57,378 bases of DNA from Alistipes sp. Lineage in GTDB: Bacteria; Bacteroidota; Bacteroidia; Bacteroidales; Rikenellaceae. The stretch spans positions 1 through 57,378 of the forward strand of contig JAJQCA010000076.1 in assembly GCA_021202985.1 (NCBI GenBank), given 5' to 3'. Below are positions 1-8,789 of this stretch, piece by piece. The notes below the pieces were generated by a model. It was given only the letters and a program-made list of their open reading frames with translations, did no database searches and was not told the origin of the DNA. Every line of letters starts with the position of its first letter. Positions within the stretch are counted from its first letter, which is position 1. Made by a program: the position numbers and the translations under genes.

Positions 1-258
1 TTTTCACATTATAAATCCCAACACATTCCCCGGCAAACCAGCATCACACACAAAACACACATTTTGCACACCAACCGGTCTAACCGGACCGCGGGGGGCG
101 CCTCTGCCCGTCCGGCACTGGCACCGTACGTATCCCGCTGTCAGCGATAGTTATTTTGCATAAATTACCCGAAGGGCTGTAGTCGAAGAACCGGCAACCG
201 GGCCGTACCGCCACAGGGTTAAAATTCCCGGCCGCCTTCATATTTCGGAGATTATGTA

Positions 259-266
259 TACTTTTG
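259..266 (+). promoter_or_regulatory. -7 promoter element for trpS
   Basis: TACTTTTG matches the Bacteroidetes -7 consensus TAnnTTTG and lies about 100 bases before the trpS start. That implies a leader of roughly 95 bases. I saw no gene in the first 367 bases of the window, and no T-box or attenuator-like structure in them. Confidence 0.5.
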
Positions 267-367
267 CGCTGGCATTTTATGCGAACCCCGGAGTGGACTA
301 ACGGGACCGGGTCGCCACCGTAACGCCGGCAAGTATACGAGTATCAGACAGCACATAAACAGGAACG

Positions 368-1357
368 ATGAAAACAGTTGTAAGCGGTATTCGCCCCACG
401 GGGCAGCTCCACCTCGGAAATTATTTCGGCGCGTTGAAGAACTTCGTCAAAATGCAGCACGACGCCCGCTGCTATTTCTTCATCGCCGATTACCATTCAC
501 TCACCACCCATCCCGACCCGGAGCATCTGCACGGCAACGTGCAAAACGCACTGGCAGAGTACCTCGCCGCCGGGCTGGACCCCGAGGTTGCAACCATCTA
601 CGTGCAGAGCGACCTTCCTCAGACCGCCGAGCTGTCGCTCCTGCTCAGCATGCACGCTTACATAGGCGAGCTGGAGAGGACCGCCTCGTTCAAGGAGAAG
701 GTGCGCAAACATCCGGAGAATGTGAACGCAGGGCTGCTCTGCTACCCAGTACTGATGGCCTCGGACATACTTATCCACAGGGCCGATTTCGTACCGGTGG
801 GCAAGGACCAGGAACAACACCTGGAAATGACGCGTAAATTCGCCCGCCGTTTCAACACTATTTACGGCGTGGATTACTTCCCGGAGAGCATGCCATACAA
901 TTTCGGGCAGGAGCTGACCAAAGTTCCGGGACTGGACGGCAGCGGCAAGATGGGCAAGAGCGAGGGTAACGGTATCTACCTGGCTGACACGGACGAAGTG
1001 ATCCGCAAGAAGGTAATGAAGGCCGTAACCGACCAGGGCCCCACCGAACCCAACCAGCCGATGGCCGAGCCTATCGCCAATATCTTCACCATAATGAAAA
1101 TAGTCTCGCCGGAAGATACCTACCGCTTTTTCCTCGACAAGTACAACGCATGCGAAATCCGTTACGGCGATATGAAAAAGCAACTCGCCGAGGATATAAT
1201 AAAGGTCGTTACACCCATCCGCGACAGGATAGCCGAAATAAAATCGCGACAGGGATACCTCCACGAAGTGGTAACCGCCGGGGCGGAACGGGCGCGCCTC
1301 AGCGCGGACGAGACCATGCGCGCAGTGAGGGAAATAATGGGCATCAAACCGTTCTGA
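368..1357 (+). CDS. trpS: tryptophan--tRNA ligase
   Basis: A 329-residue cytoplasmic class I aminoacyl-tRNA synthetase that charges tRNA-Trp with tryptophan using ATP. The HIGH-type signature appears as PTGQLHLGNYFG near residues 10-21. The KMSKS loop appears as KMGKSEGN near residues 194-201. Both sit in a Rossmann catalytic domain of the usual length for bacterial TrpRS (about 325-350). The ATG at 368 gives the expected N-terminus (MKTVVSGIRPTG), directly before the first signature. The gene stands alone, with 198 bases before the next gene on the same strand. Identification is firm. Confidence 0.97.
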   Translation: MKTVVSGIRPTGQLHLGNYFGALKNFVKMQHDARCYFFIADYHSLTTHPDPEHLHGNVQNALAEYLAAGLDPEVATIYVQSDLPQTAELSLLLSMHAYIGELERTASFKEKVRKHPENVNAGLLCYPVLMASDILIHRADFVPVGKDQEQHLEMTRKFARRFNTIYGVDYFPESMPYNFGQELTKVPGLDGSGKMGKSEGNGIYLADTDEVIRKKVMKAVTDQGPTEPNQPMAEPIANIFTIMKIVSPEDTYRFFLDKYNACEIRYGDMKKQLAEDIIKVVTPIRDRIAEIKSRQGYLHEVVTAGAERARLSADETMRAVREIMGIKPF

Positions 1358-1555
1358 GTCCGGCAAAGTGGCCTGTGACTCGTTATTATTGCTGTTTATC
1401 AGACGGCCAGTCAGATACGACAAGACGGGGATTCCCGGTGCCAAGGAATTAAAACCCGTAAGTGCGAAGTGAAAGATACCCGGATTTTCCCCCGATTTTC
1501 GTAAATTAAAATATCCGAATAGAACGCCGCTGGGCGTAGAAACGACCCCCGTGAA

Positions 1556-3349
1556 GTGAAAACCGAGGCACCGATGAAAAAGGCGGAGGTAGTGTACCGC
1601 TACCTGATGCTCCTGACAAAGAGGCTGACCGATAAGCAGTTGATGCTTATACTGGCTATCGTTGTCGGGTTGCTCGCCGGGTTCGGCACCTATGTCTTCG
1701 AGAGCCTGCTGCACGGTATCAAACACGCCCTTGTAAGCTGGTTCCGCGCGGACGAGGCAAGTCTCCTCTATTTTATCTACCCCGGCGTGGGCATAGTACT
1801 CGCCTCGCTGTTCGTACGTTACATCGTCAAGGATAATATTTCGGAGGGGGTGACCCGGGTGCTGTACGCCATGTCGCGGACCGGGTCGCGCATCCGGCCC
1901 CATAACTGCTACACGTCTATAATCGGAGGAGCCACCACTATCGGGTTCGGCGGTTCGGTAGGTCCCGAGGCTCCCATAGTGCTAACCGGCGCGGCAATCG
2001 GGTCGAACATCGGCAAGTTCATGCGAATGAACTACAAGCATATCACCACCCTGCTGGGCTGCGGCGCCGCGGCGGCCATAGCCGCCATCTTCAAGGCTCC
2101 CATCACGGGGCTGGTGTTCGTGATGGAAATCCTGATGCTGGAGATTACCATGGCCTCCATCACCCCGCTGCTGATATCGTCGGTGTCCGCCACCACGCTG
2201 ATATTTATCCTCAAAGGTTTCGACCCGATACTGGAAATAACGGGCGTCGAGACCTTCGACCTGCGCAATATCCCGATGTACATAGCCCTCGGGCTGACTT
2301 GCGGCCTTATCTCGTACTATTTCACCTCGGTCAACTCGTCCATCGGCGAAAAGTTCCGCACCCTCGACCGGCAATACAAACGCTGGTTAGCCGGAGGGGC
2401 GATACTGGGCCTTCTGATATTCATTTTCCCGCCCCTGTACGGCGAGGGTTACGAATCGTTTACCGACCTGATGCACGGCCGTATCGACAACCTGTTCAAC
2501 AATTCGCTGTTCTACAAATATAAGGACATCCCGTGGGTGATAATCGTCTACCTTGCGGCCATACTGTTTTTCAAGGTTATCGCCATGGCTTCGACCAACG
2601 CCGCGGGGGGTGTCGGCGGAACGTTCGCACCGTCGCTGTTCGTCGGTGCGTTCACGGGAGGGCTGATGGCCTATACCTCCAACACGATGCTGGGCATGGA
2701 CCTGCCGATTATAAATTTCACTCTCGTGGGTATGGCGGGGGTGATGGCCGGGGTGATGAAGGCCCCACTCACCTCGATATTCCTTATCGCCGAACTCTCG
2801 AACGGTTACGGGCTTTTTATCCCGCTGATGCTCGTAACGGCCGTCTCGTTCGTGCTGAGTTATTACTTCGACCCCTATTCCATCTATACCAAAAAGCTCG
2901 ACCAACGCGGCGAGCTTCTAACGCACAACAAAGACCGGTCGGTGCTGGTATTCCTGAACCTCCGGGAATTGATGGAGACCGACTTTTACGAACTCGACGA
3001 GAATGCCACCCTGGGAGATGTGGTAAAACTAATATCCACCGTACGCCGGAATATCTTCCCCGTAGTAAGCCCCGAGGGCGTTTTGATGGGGCTGGTGCAA
3101 CTGGACGACCTGCGGGCCGACATGTTCAACCCCGAAAAGTACTCCACCCCCGTCGACCGTTACATGATACCCCCGATGGACCGTATCCTGCCGCACGAAC
3201 AGATACAGAGCGTACTGGAAAAATTCGAGGAGACCAAGGCCTGGATGCTGCCCGTGGTGGACAAGGATAACCGCTACCTGGGTTTCATCTCCAAATCGCG
3301 CATACTGGCCGCCTACCGTCAGCAACTGGTGGAAATCAGCGAAACATAA
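1556..3349 (+). CDS. CLC-family chloride channel/transporter with C-terminal CBS pair
   Basis: An inner-membrane CLC protein with about 10-12 hydrophobic segments (residues about 15-440), followed by a cytoplasmic tail with two CBS-type repeats (about 470-595) that may sense nucleotides. Selectivity-filter motifs are visible: GSVGPEAPIV (near residue 139), which keeps the gating glutamate, and GGTFAPSLF (near 356). In the helix where exchangers such as ClC-ec1 carry a proton glutamate (E202-E203), this protein reads VMEILM, so by my hand alignment the second Glu is Ile. Start: GTG at 1556 or ATG at 1574; the ATG gives a protein six residues shorter and is just as plausible. Whether it is a channel or an exchanger is open. 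Confidence 0.9.
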   Translation: MKTEAPMKKAEVVYRYLMLLTKRLTDKQLMLILAIVVGLLAGFGTYVFESLLHGIKHALVSWFRADEASLLYFIYPGVGIVLASLFVRYIVKDNISEGVTRVLYAMSRTGSRIRPHNCYTSIIGGATTIGFGGSVGPEAPIVLTGAAIGSNIGKFMRMNYKHITTLLGCGAAAAIAAIFKAPITGLVFVMEILMLEITMASITPLLISSVSATTLIFILKGFDPILEITGVETFDLRNIPMYIALGLTCGLISYYFTSVNSSIGEKFRTLDRQYKRWLAGGAILGLLIFIFPPLYGEGYESFTDLMHGRIDNLFNNSLFYKYKDIPWVIIVYLAAILFFKVIAMASTNAAGGVGGTFAPSLFVGAFTGGLMAYTSNTMLGMDLPIINFTLVGMAGVMAGVMKAPLTSIFLIAELSNGYGLFIPLMLVTAVSFVLSYYFDPYSIYTKKLDQRGELLTHNKDRSVLVFLNLRELMETDFYELDENATLGDVVKLISTVRRNIFPVVSPEGVLMGLVQLDDLRADMFNPEKYSTPVDRYMIPPMDRILPHEQIQSVLEKFEETKAWMLPVVDKDNRYLGFISKSRILAAYRQQLVEISET

Positions 3350-3515
3350 TCCCGCAGACAGGAAATGCGATACGGGGTTCCCACTCACGGGACATCTATT
3401 CCCTGGGGTTGCTTTGACAACAGATTACCACACCGTTACACTCATCCATTCCGGTATCGGGGTAAAATTTCATAAAATAAAACCGGGCGGCGGGTTCGCC
3501 GCCGTGGTTATTTCG

Positions 3516-3523
3516 TAAATTTG
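3516..3523 (+). promoter_or_regulatory. -7 promoter element for the MATE gene
   Basis: TAAATTTG matches TAnnTTTG and lies 43 bases before the ATG at 3566. It overlaps an upstream in-frame TTG at 3521, so that TTG cannot be the start if this promoter is used. Confidence 0.55.
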
Positions 3524-3565
3524 TCGGGTCGTTTCCGGGAGGGTCCCGGGATAAAAAATAAGTAT

Positions 3566-4924
3566 ATGGTTAATAAAACGGACACCACTTTACTGGGGAC
3601 CGAAAAAGTCTCGACGCTGCTCCTGCGATATGCGATACCTTCGATTATCGCCATGACGGCATCGTCGATCTACAATATCGCGGACAGCGTGTTCATAGGC
3701 CACGGGGTCGGTTCCATGGCCATTTCGGGGCTGGCGATTACCCTGCCGCTGATGAACCTGTCGGCCGCATTCGGGGCGATGGTGGGAATCGGGGCCTCGT
3801 CGCTGCTCTCCATAAAGCTGGGGCAGAACGACAGGGCCAGCGCCGGGTCCATTCTGGGCAACACGGTGCTGATGAACGTGATAATCGGGTTCCTGTTCGG
3901 GGCCGTGTGCCTGCTGTTCCTCGACCGGATATTAACCCTTTTCGGGGCCAGCGACCAGACTCTACCCTACGCCCGCGACTATATGCGAATAATCCTGTTC
4001 GGGAACATCTTCACCCATCTCTACCTCGGGCTGAACAATACCTTGCGGGCCGCGGGCTACCCCCAGCGTTCGATGACTATTATGCTGATTGCCATCGTGC
4101 TGAACTGTATACTCGACGCACTGTTTATATTCGTATTCAAATGGGGCATACAGGGAGCTGCGTGGGCCACGGTGATAGCACAGGCTCTGGCGATGATACT
4201 GGAGTTGGTACATTTCTCCAACCACCGGCACGAAGTACATTTCAGTCGCAGCATTTTCCGGCTGCGGCGGAAGATAATAAACGGCATCCTCTCCATCGGG
4301 ATGGCGCCGTTTTTGATGAACATCAGCGCAAGTATAGTGGTTATTTTTATAAATAACGCACTGAACCGCCACGGCGGCGACTACTACGTGGGGGCCTACG
4401 GTATAGTGAACCGGGTGACACTGATTTTCCTGATGATAGTCTTCGGTCTGAACCAGGGGATGCAGCCCATCGTGGGATACAACTACGGGGCGAAGAAATT
4501 CGACCGTGTTAAAAAGGCTCTGTCCATGGTAATCGTGGCCGCAATGGCCGTCACGACGTTCAGCTTTTTGCTTTGCACGCTTTTCCCCGACCTTATAACC
4601 AAGGTCTTCACCAAAGATACGGAGCTTATGGAGATAGCCCGTCCGGCCATCCGGCTGGTGTTCCTGATGTTCCCCATTGTGGGTTACCAGATAGTGGTTA
4701 CGAACTTTTTCCAGTCTATCGGCAACGCAAAGGTGGCCATACTGCTTTCGCTCACGCGTCAGCTTATATTCCTGCTGCCCCTGCTGATTATCCTCCCGGG
4801 AATTTACGGTGCGACCGGGGTCTGGATGAGCATCCCCATAGCCGACTTTCTCTCTACTTTCCTTGCCGCAGTGATGATGGTAAGGCAGTTCCGGATATTC
4901 CGCAAACAGAACATTCAAATTTGA
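3566..4924 (+). CDS. MATE-family multidrug/sodium exporter
   Basis: A 452-residue integral membrane protein with about 12 hydrophobic helices in two similar halves, the normal MATE size. These proteins export cationic drugs or metabolites across the inner membrane, driven by Na+ or H+. N-terminal features typical of the family are visible: SIYNIADSVFIGHGVG around residues 33-48 and a GIGASS stretch in the next helix pair. The second half carries FGLNQGMQPIVGYNYGA, the usual start of the second bundle. I chose the ATG at 3566 because a promoter sits just upstream of it. The substrate cannot be told from sequence. A kinase-like gene starts 4 bases after the stop and is probably cotranscribed. 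Confidence 0.93.
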   Translation: MVNKTDTTLLGTEKVSTLLLRYAIPSIIAMTASSIYNIADSVFIGHGVGSMAISGLAITLPLMNLSAAFGAMVGIGASSLLSIKLGQNDRASAGSILGNTVLMNVIIGFLFGAVCLLFLDRILTLFGASDQTLPYARDYMRIILFGNIFTHLYLGLNNTLRAAGYPQRSMTIMLIAIVLNCILDALFIFVFKWGIQGAAWATVIAQALAMILELVHFSNHRHEVHFSRSIFRLRRKIINGILSIGMAPFLMNISASIVVIFINNALNRHGGDYYVGAYGIVNRVTLIFLMIVFGLNQGMQPIVGYNYGAKKFDRVKKALSMVIVAAMAVTTFSFLLCTLFPDLITKVFTKDTELMEIARPAIRLVFLMFPIVGYQIVVTNFFQSIGNAKVAILLSLTRQLIFLLPLLIILPGIYGATGVWMSIPIADFLSTFLAAVMMVRQFRIFRKQNIQI

Positions 4925-4928
4925 CGCT

Positions 4929-5525
4929 ATGGAAAAGAAAGTGGTCATAACACTCGGGCGCCAGTACGGCAGCGGCGGAAGGCTTGTCGGGCTGAAACTT
5001 GCCCAAAGCATCGGCATCGGCTTCTATGACCGTAAACTGATAGACGAAGCCGCCCGCAACAGCGGCCTGCACACGGATTTTTTCGAACAAAAGGACGAGC
5101 AGGCACCCACCGGCCTGCTTCATGCCCTCTCCGTGGGATTCGGGTTCAATGCCGGCTTCTCGCAGGAGGCACTGTTCAAGATACAGTCGGACACGATAAA
5201 AGAGGTGGCCGGCAGGGAGTCGTGCGTTATAGTCGGCCGTTGTGCCGACTACGTCCTGCGCGAGACGGAAGGCTGCATCAACGTCTTTATCCACTGCCCG
5301 GACCAGGTGAGGATACACCGGGTAGCCGAGCGAAACTCAATAACCGAGAAGGAGGCCGCCGAACGCATTGCCCGAATAGACAAGACCCGCGCGGCTTATT
5401 ACGACTTCTACACCGACAAGACCTGGGGCCAGTCCCGGTCGTATCACCTTTCGATAGACTCCTCCGTGCTGGGCATCGAGGGAACGGCAGGGTTTATAAG
5501 GGAATTTATCGAAGGCAGGGGGTAA
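4929..5525 (+). CDS. cytidylate-kinase-like family protein
   Basis: A 198-residue P-loop protein of the cytidylate-kinase-like family (the PF13189 type), distinct from canonical Cmk. The Walker-A-like segment is GRQYGSGGRLVG near residues 11-22, followed by a FYDRKLIDEAAR region. A GRCADYVLRE motif near residue 97 and an Arg-rich lid segment (HRVAERNSITEKEAAERI) resemble nucleoside monophosphate kinases. Members are often found next to MATE exporters in Firmicutes and Bacteroidetes, but the substrate is not established. It begins 4 bases after the MATE stop, so the two probably form an operon. There is no transmembrane segment, so it is cytoplasmic. Confidence 0.85.
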   Translation: MEKKVVITLGRQYGSGGRLVGLKLAQSIGIGFYDRKLIDEAARNSGLHTDFFEQKDEQAPTGLLHALSVGFGFNAGFSQEALFKIQSDTIKEVAGRESCVIVGRCADYVLRETEGCINVFIHCPDQVRIHRVAERNSITEKEAAERIARIDKTRAAYYDFYTDKTWGQSRSYHLSIDSSVLGIEGTAGFIREFIEGRG

Positions 5526-5675
5526 GCCCGGGGTGGATGGGGTGTTAATATAATAATATCCCGGATGCAACTATTGCCCGGACCTTATTATTTTCGCCTT
5601 CGACCAATATGTTAAATTGCCGGTCTGGCCAGATTCTGCTTGATGTGGTCAACAAGATAGGAATAATGCCTGAGT

Positions 5676-5683
5676 TAATTTTG
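5676..5683 (+). promoter_or_regulatory. -7 promoter element for the cupin gene
   Basis: TAATTTTG, a perfect TAnnTTTG, ends 16 bases before the ATG at 5700. This implies a leader of about 10 bases. The 150 bases between the kinase-like gene and this site hold nothing else I can recognise. Confidence 0.6.
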
Positions 5684-5699
5684 CAGGAAACAAAACGCT

Positions 5700-6047
5700 A
5701 TGGCATATAAAATTTCCAAAGACTCGGTACCGCACTACGTATGGGGGGAAGACTGCGACGGGTGGGTATTTACGGATACTGCGGCCCTGGCGGTTAAACT
5801 CGAGAAAATGCCTCCCGGGACAAAGGAGAAACTCCACCGTCACAGTATGTCCACACAACTGTTTTATATTCTCAAAGGAGAGGCTGAATTCCTTATCGAC
5901 ACCGAAGAGGTTCGTACCGGTGAAGGAGAGGGAGTAATTGTACCTCCCGGCGCAACGCACCGGATATCGAACGAAGGTGGAAAAGAACTGGAATTCATGG
6001 TCATTTCCCAACCGACGACAACCGGGGACCGAACGGATTCAGAATAA
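5700..6047 (+). CDS. cupin-domain protein
   Basis: A 115-residue single-domain cupin with a small double-stranded beta-helix. Motif 1 is seen around residues 35-55 (PPGTKEKLHRHSMSTQLFYI), with metal-ligand-type His residues (HRH) and a Gln/Phe pair. Motif 2 is seen around residues 79-92 (GVIVPPGATHRIS), with the expected PPG and His. A conserved acidic stretch, LKGEAEFLIDTEE, lies between them. Such small cupins may act as isomerases, epimerases or metal-dependent binding proteins, and the function cannot be chosen from sequence. The gene has its own promoter and no operon partner. Confidence 0.85.
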   Translation: MAYKISKDSVPHYVWGEDCDGWVFTDTAALAVKLEKMPPGTKEKLHRHSMSTQLFYILKGEAEFLIDTEEVRTGEGEGVIVPPGATHRISNEGGKELEFMVISQPTTTGDRTDSE

Positions 6048-6199
6048 CGTCATAAACGGGCGAAACCGCACACCGCCGAAGACACATTAATAACCGCTCT
6101 TTTCCGGTACGCTCGATTTCGTTCCCGGACCGACGGTACACGGGGGTAAATCGACATAATATCTTAACGGATTGAGGACCGCATTCCGTCGGACTTTTG

Positions 6200-6207
6200 T
6201 ATCTTTG
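6200..6207 (+). promoter_or_regulatory. -7 promoter element for lysS
   Basis: TATCTTTG matches TAnnTTTG and lies 28 bases before the lysS ATG. Confidence 0.6.
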
Positions 6208-6235
6208 TGGTTCGGTTAAGAAAATTGGATAAAAA

Positions 6236-7960
6236 ATGAGTACGCACCAGTTGAGTGAACAGGAGGAACTGCGCCGCCAGTCACTCGCAAAATTACGGGA
6301 ACTGGGTATCGACCCCTACCCGGCCGCGATGTTTCCCGTAACGGCCACGGCCGCCGGAATAGCAGCGGAATACGACCCGGAAAAAGGAAACTGCGCCGAG
6401 GTGGCAATCGCCGGGCGTATGATGACGCGCCGCATTATGGGCAGCGCATCGTTCTTCGAGCTTCAGGACCATACGGGCAGGATACAGGTCTACGTCAAAC
6501 GCGACGATATCTGTCCGGGAGAGGACAAGACGCTTTATAACACCGTTTTCAAGAAACTTCTCGATATAGGCGATTTCATTGGTATCAAAGGCTTCGCCTT
6601 TATAACCAACACGGGCGAGCTCTCGGTTCACGCACGGGAGCTTACCCTGCTGAGCAAGTCCATCCGGCCCCTTCCCATCGTGAAGGAGAAGGACGGGCAG
6701 GTGTATGACGCCTTCACCGATCCCGAGGTGCGCTACCGCCAGCGGTATGTGGACCTTGTGGTGAATCCCCACGTGCGGGAGGTGTTCGTCAAAAGGGCAA
6801 AGATAATCTCCACCATGCGGCAGTTCTTCGACTCGAAGGGCTACCTCGAAGTTGAGACACCCATCCTCCAGCCCATCCCGGGCGGGGCGGCGGCAAGGCC
6901 ATTTATCACCCACCACAATACGCTGGATATGCCGCTCTACCTGCGGATAGCCAACGAATTGTACCTCAAAAAACTTATCGTGGGCGGTTTCGACGGGGTG
7001 TATGAGTTCGCCAAAGACTTCCGCAACGAAGGCATGGACCGGACCCACAACCCGGAGTTTACCGTTATGGAGATATATGTGGCCTACAAGGACTACAACT
7101 GGATGATGGATTTCACCGAGGAGATGCTGGAAAAGGTCGCCGTGGCGGTGAACGGTTCGACGAAAGTCCAAATGGGCGACCGGGAGATAGATTTTGCGCG
7201 GCCCTACAGGCGGATATCCATAAAGGACGCGATTAAGGAAAAAACGGGTTACGACGTAACCTGCATGGACGAGGCGCAACTTCGTGAGGCGTGCAAAAAG
7301 CTGAAGGTGGAGTATGACGAAACGATGGGTAAAGGCAAGCTGATAGACGCCATCCTGGGCGACTATGTGGAGGGCGACTTTATCCAGCCGACTTTCCTCA
7401 TTAACTATCCGCTTGATATGTCGCCGCTGTGCAAGCGCCACCGTGAGGACGAGACACTTACCGAGAGGTTCGAGCTGTTCGTAAACGGCAAGGAGCTGTG
7501 TAACGCCTACTCGGAGCTGAACGACCCGATCGACCAGTTGGGCCGCTTCCAGGAGCAGTTGCGCCTGAGCGAAAAGGGCGACGACGAGGCTATGTTCATC
7601 GACATGGACTTCGTGAGGGCCCTCGAATACGGTATGCCAACGACCTCGGGTATGGGCATGGGAATCGACCGCCTCACGATGCTGATGACCGGGCAGACCT
7701 CCATACAGGACGTGCTCTTCTTCCCGCAGATGCGCCCCGAAAAGAACACCGTGCAGGACGGCGACGATAAATACATACAGGCCGGCATTCCGGCCGAATG
7801 GATACCCGTGCTGCGCAAGATGGGCCACCTTACGGTGGAGGCCGTAAAGAATCTTTCGCCGGGCAAGCTGTTCAACGACCTGTGCGGTTACAACAAGAAA
7901 AACAAGCTCGGGCTGAAGAATCCCACCCCGGACGAAGTGAAAACCTGGACGGGACAATAA
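6236..7960 (+). CDS. lysS: lysine--tRNA ligase, class II
   Basis: A 574-residue cytoplasmic synthetase that charges tRNA-Lys. An N-terminal OB-fold anticodon-binding domain (about 60-165, containing [11 protein letters not shown]) precedes the class II core. Motif 1 surrounds [15 protein letters not shown] (about 199-213). Motif 2 is [18 protein letters not shown] (about 262-279). Motif 3 contains [11 protein letters not shown] (about 475-485). It is about 70 residues longer than the E. coli enzyme; the extra C-terminal segment after motif 3 ([18 protein letters not shown] region) is usual in Bacteroidetes LysS. Two small membrane-protein genes follow at once, and the first begins 7 bases after the stop. 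Confidence 0.97.
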   Translation: MSTHQLSEQEELRRQSLAKLRELGIDPYPAAMFPVTATAAGIAAEYDPEKGNCAEVAIAGRMMTRRIMGSASFFELQDHTGRIQVYVKRDDICPGEDKTLYNTVFKKLLDIGDFIGIKGFAFITNTGELSVHARELTLLSKSIRPLPIVKEKDGQVYDAFTDPEVRYRQRYVDLVVNPHVREVFVKRAKIISTMRQFFDSKGYLEVETPILQPIPGGAAARPFITHHNTLDMPLYLRIANELYLKKLIVGGFDGVYEFAKDFRNEGMDRTHNPEFTVMEIYVAYKDYNWMMDFTEEMLEKVAVAVNGSTKVQMGDREIDFARPYRRISIKDAIKEKTGYDVTCMDEAQLREACKKLKVEYDETMGKGKLIDAILGDYVEGDFIQPTFLINYPLDMSPLCKRHREDETLTERFELFVNGKELCNAYSELNDPIDQLGRFQEQLRLSEKGDDEAMFIDMDFVRALEYGMPTTSGMGMGIDRLTMLMTGQTSIQDVLFFPQMRPEKNTVQDGDDKYIQAGIPAEWIPVLRKMGHLTVEAVKNLSPGKLFNDLCGYNKKNKLGLKNPTPDEVKTWTGQ

Positions 7961-7967
7961 GGTAGGT

Positions 7968-8192
7968 ATGGCAAGGCGCAAGCGTACCAACGCGTTGATA
8001 GTTGTATCCTACTTCCTGCTGGTGGCCGCCATTTTGGGATACGCGGGGATATATACTTACGCGCCCGAAGGCGGCGACACGGAATACTGGACCCGTCTTC
8101 AGCAGTTATGCCTTGTGTTGGCCGCCGTAGCGGTGGGTATGTGGCTGGCCGGTTTTATCAAACGTAAACGCGACAACGACAGCAATGGATAA
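7968..8192 (+). CDS. small two-helix membrane protein, function unknown
   Basis: A 74-residue protein with a basic N-terminus (MARRKRTN), two hydrophobic helices (about residues 9-27 and 45-63) and a basic, hydrophilic C-terminus (FIKRKRDND). The positive-inside rule predicts both ends in the cytoplasm. An AAGGTAGG stretch just upstream may serve as a ribosome-binding site. It starts 7 bases after lysS and overlaps the next gene by 8 bases, so the three are probably cotranscribed. I do not recognise a family. The tight spacing and sensible topology argue that it is a real gene. Confidence 0.65.
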   Translation: MARRKRTNALIVVSYFLLVAAILGYAGIYTYAPEGGDTEYWTRLQQLCLVLAAVAVGMWLAGFIKRKRDNDSNG

Positions 8193-8436
8193 CAACCGTC
8201 ACGACACACCGGAACCGGCGAGGACGGTAAAGAAACGCCATCGGGTAAAGGTTGCCGCGAGCTGCGGCGGCGCGGTCGCCGCGGTAGGATTATTGCTGAT
8301 GCAGCTCCTTGTGGCCCGGGAGGACCTTACCGGCTTTCTCCATGGAGTACAGATGTTTCTGTTACTGCTGGCGGCAGCAAGCGCAGTGGGACTGGCTTTG
8401 ACGGTGCCGGGCGGCAGGAGGAAGAAAGAGCGGTAG
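8185..8436 (+). CDS. small two-helix membrane protein, function unknown
   Basis: An 83-residue protein with a charged N-terminus (about residues 1-22, rich in Arg, Lys and His), two hydrophobic helices (about 24-43 and 53-72) and a very basic tail (GGRRKKER). The ATG lies inside the end of the preceding small membrane-protein gene (8-base overlap), which suggests translational coupling. The two proteins share the same topology and could work as a pair or have arisen by duplication, but I see no clear sequence identity between them. No function is known to me. Confidence 0.6.
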   Translation: MDNNRHDTPEPARTVKKRHRVKVAASCGGAVAAVGLLLMQLLVAREDLTGFLHGVQMFLLLLAAASAVGLALTVPGGRRKKER

Positions 8437-8460
8437 AGTGTTTACCGGCGGCGGATGCAC

Positions 8461-8745
8461 TGTTTACCGATAATGGGGAAAGATGCCGGGGAGCGGGTGA
8501 AAATAGGCAGGGTATAATACGGGTGTTGAGCAACAAAGGTTACCAGCGGTAGATCCTTCGCTACGCTCAGGATGACATTATTTATTTCCCGAGAACGGCG
8601 AGAAGATGTCGTGGGCAGGTGGAAACAGGCAGGGTAAAATATGGGTGTATAGTAAGAAAGTACCAGCGGTAGATCCTTCGCTACGCTCAGGATGACATCC
8701 AGTGTTCGGGGAACGCCCCGAAGTATCCTCGCTCAGGATGAGAGT
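8461..8745. repeat. 120-bp tandem intergenic repeat with a degenerate third copy
   Basis: Two units of exactly 120 bases (8461-8580 and 8581-8700). The last 38 bases of each (8541-8578 and 8661-8698) are identical and include GATCCTTCGCTACGCTCAGG. The first parts are diverged but alignable, sharing GGCAGGGTA and GGGTGT blocks. A decayed copy of the core follows near 8722-8742 (TATCCTCGCTCAGGATGAGA). A 7-bp hairpin, TTCGGGG/CCCCGAA, lies at 8704-8721. The core belongs to a widespread bacterial intergenic repeat whose reverse translation contains the spurious peptide HPERSEGS. It fills the gap between the lysS operon and tpiA, and no gene is present. Confidence 0.85.
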
Positions 8746-8789
8746 GTAATTTATAAGACCGATAACATTTGAATTCAAAATATACGGAA

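Noticed and set aside
1-367. Possible T-box or trp leader upstream of trpS
   Set aside because: No specifier hairpin, antiterminator or Trp-rich leader peptide is visible, and T-boxes are not expected in Bacteroidetes.
497-1903. Long minus-strand open frame opposite trpS and the CLC gene
   Set aside because: It is a GC-rich antisense shadow with no family features, while both plus-strand genes are clearly identified.
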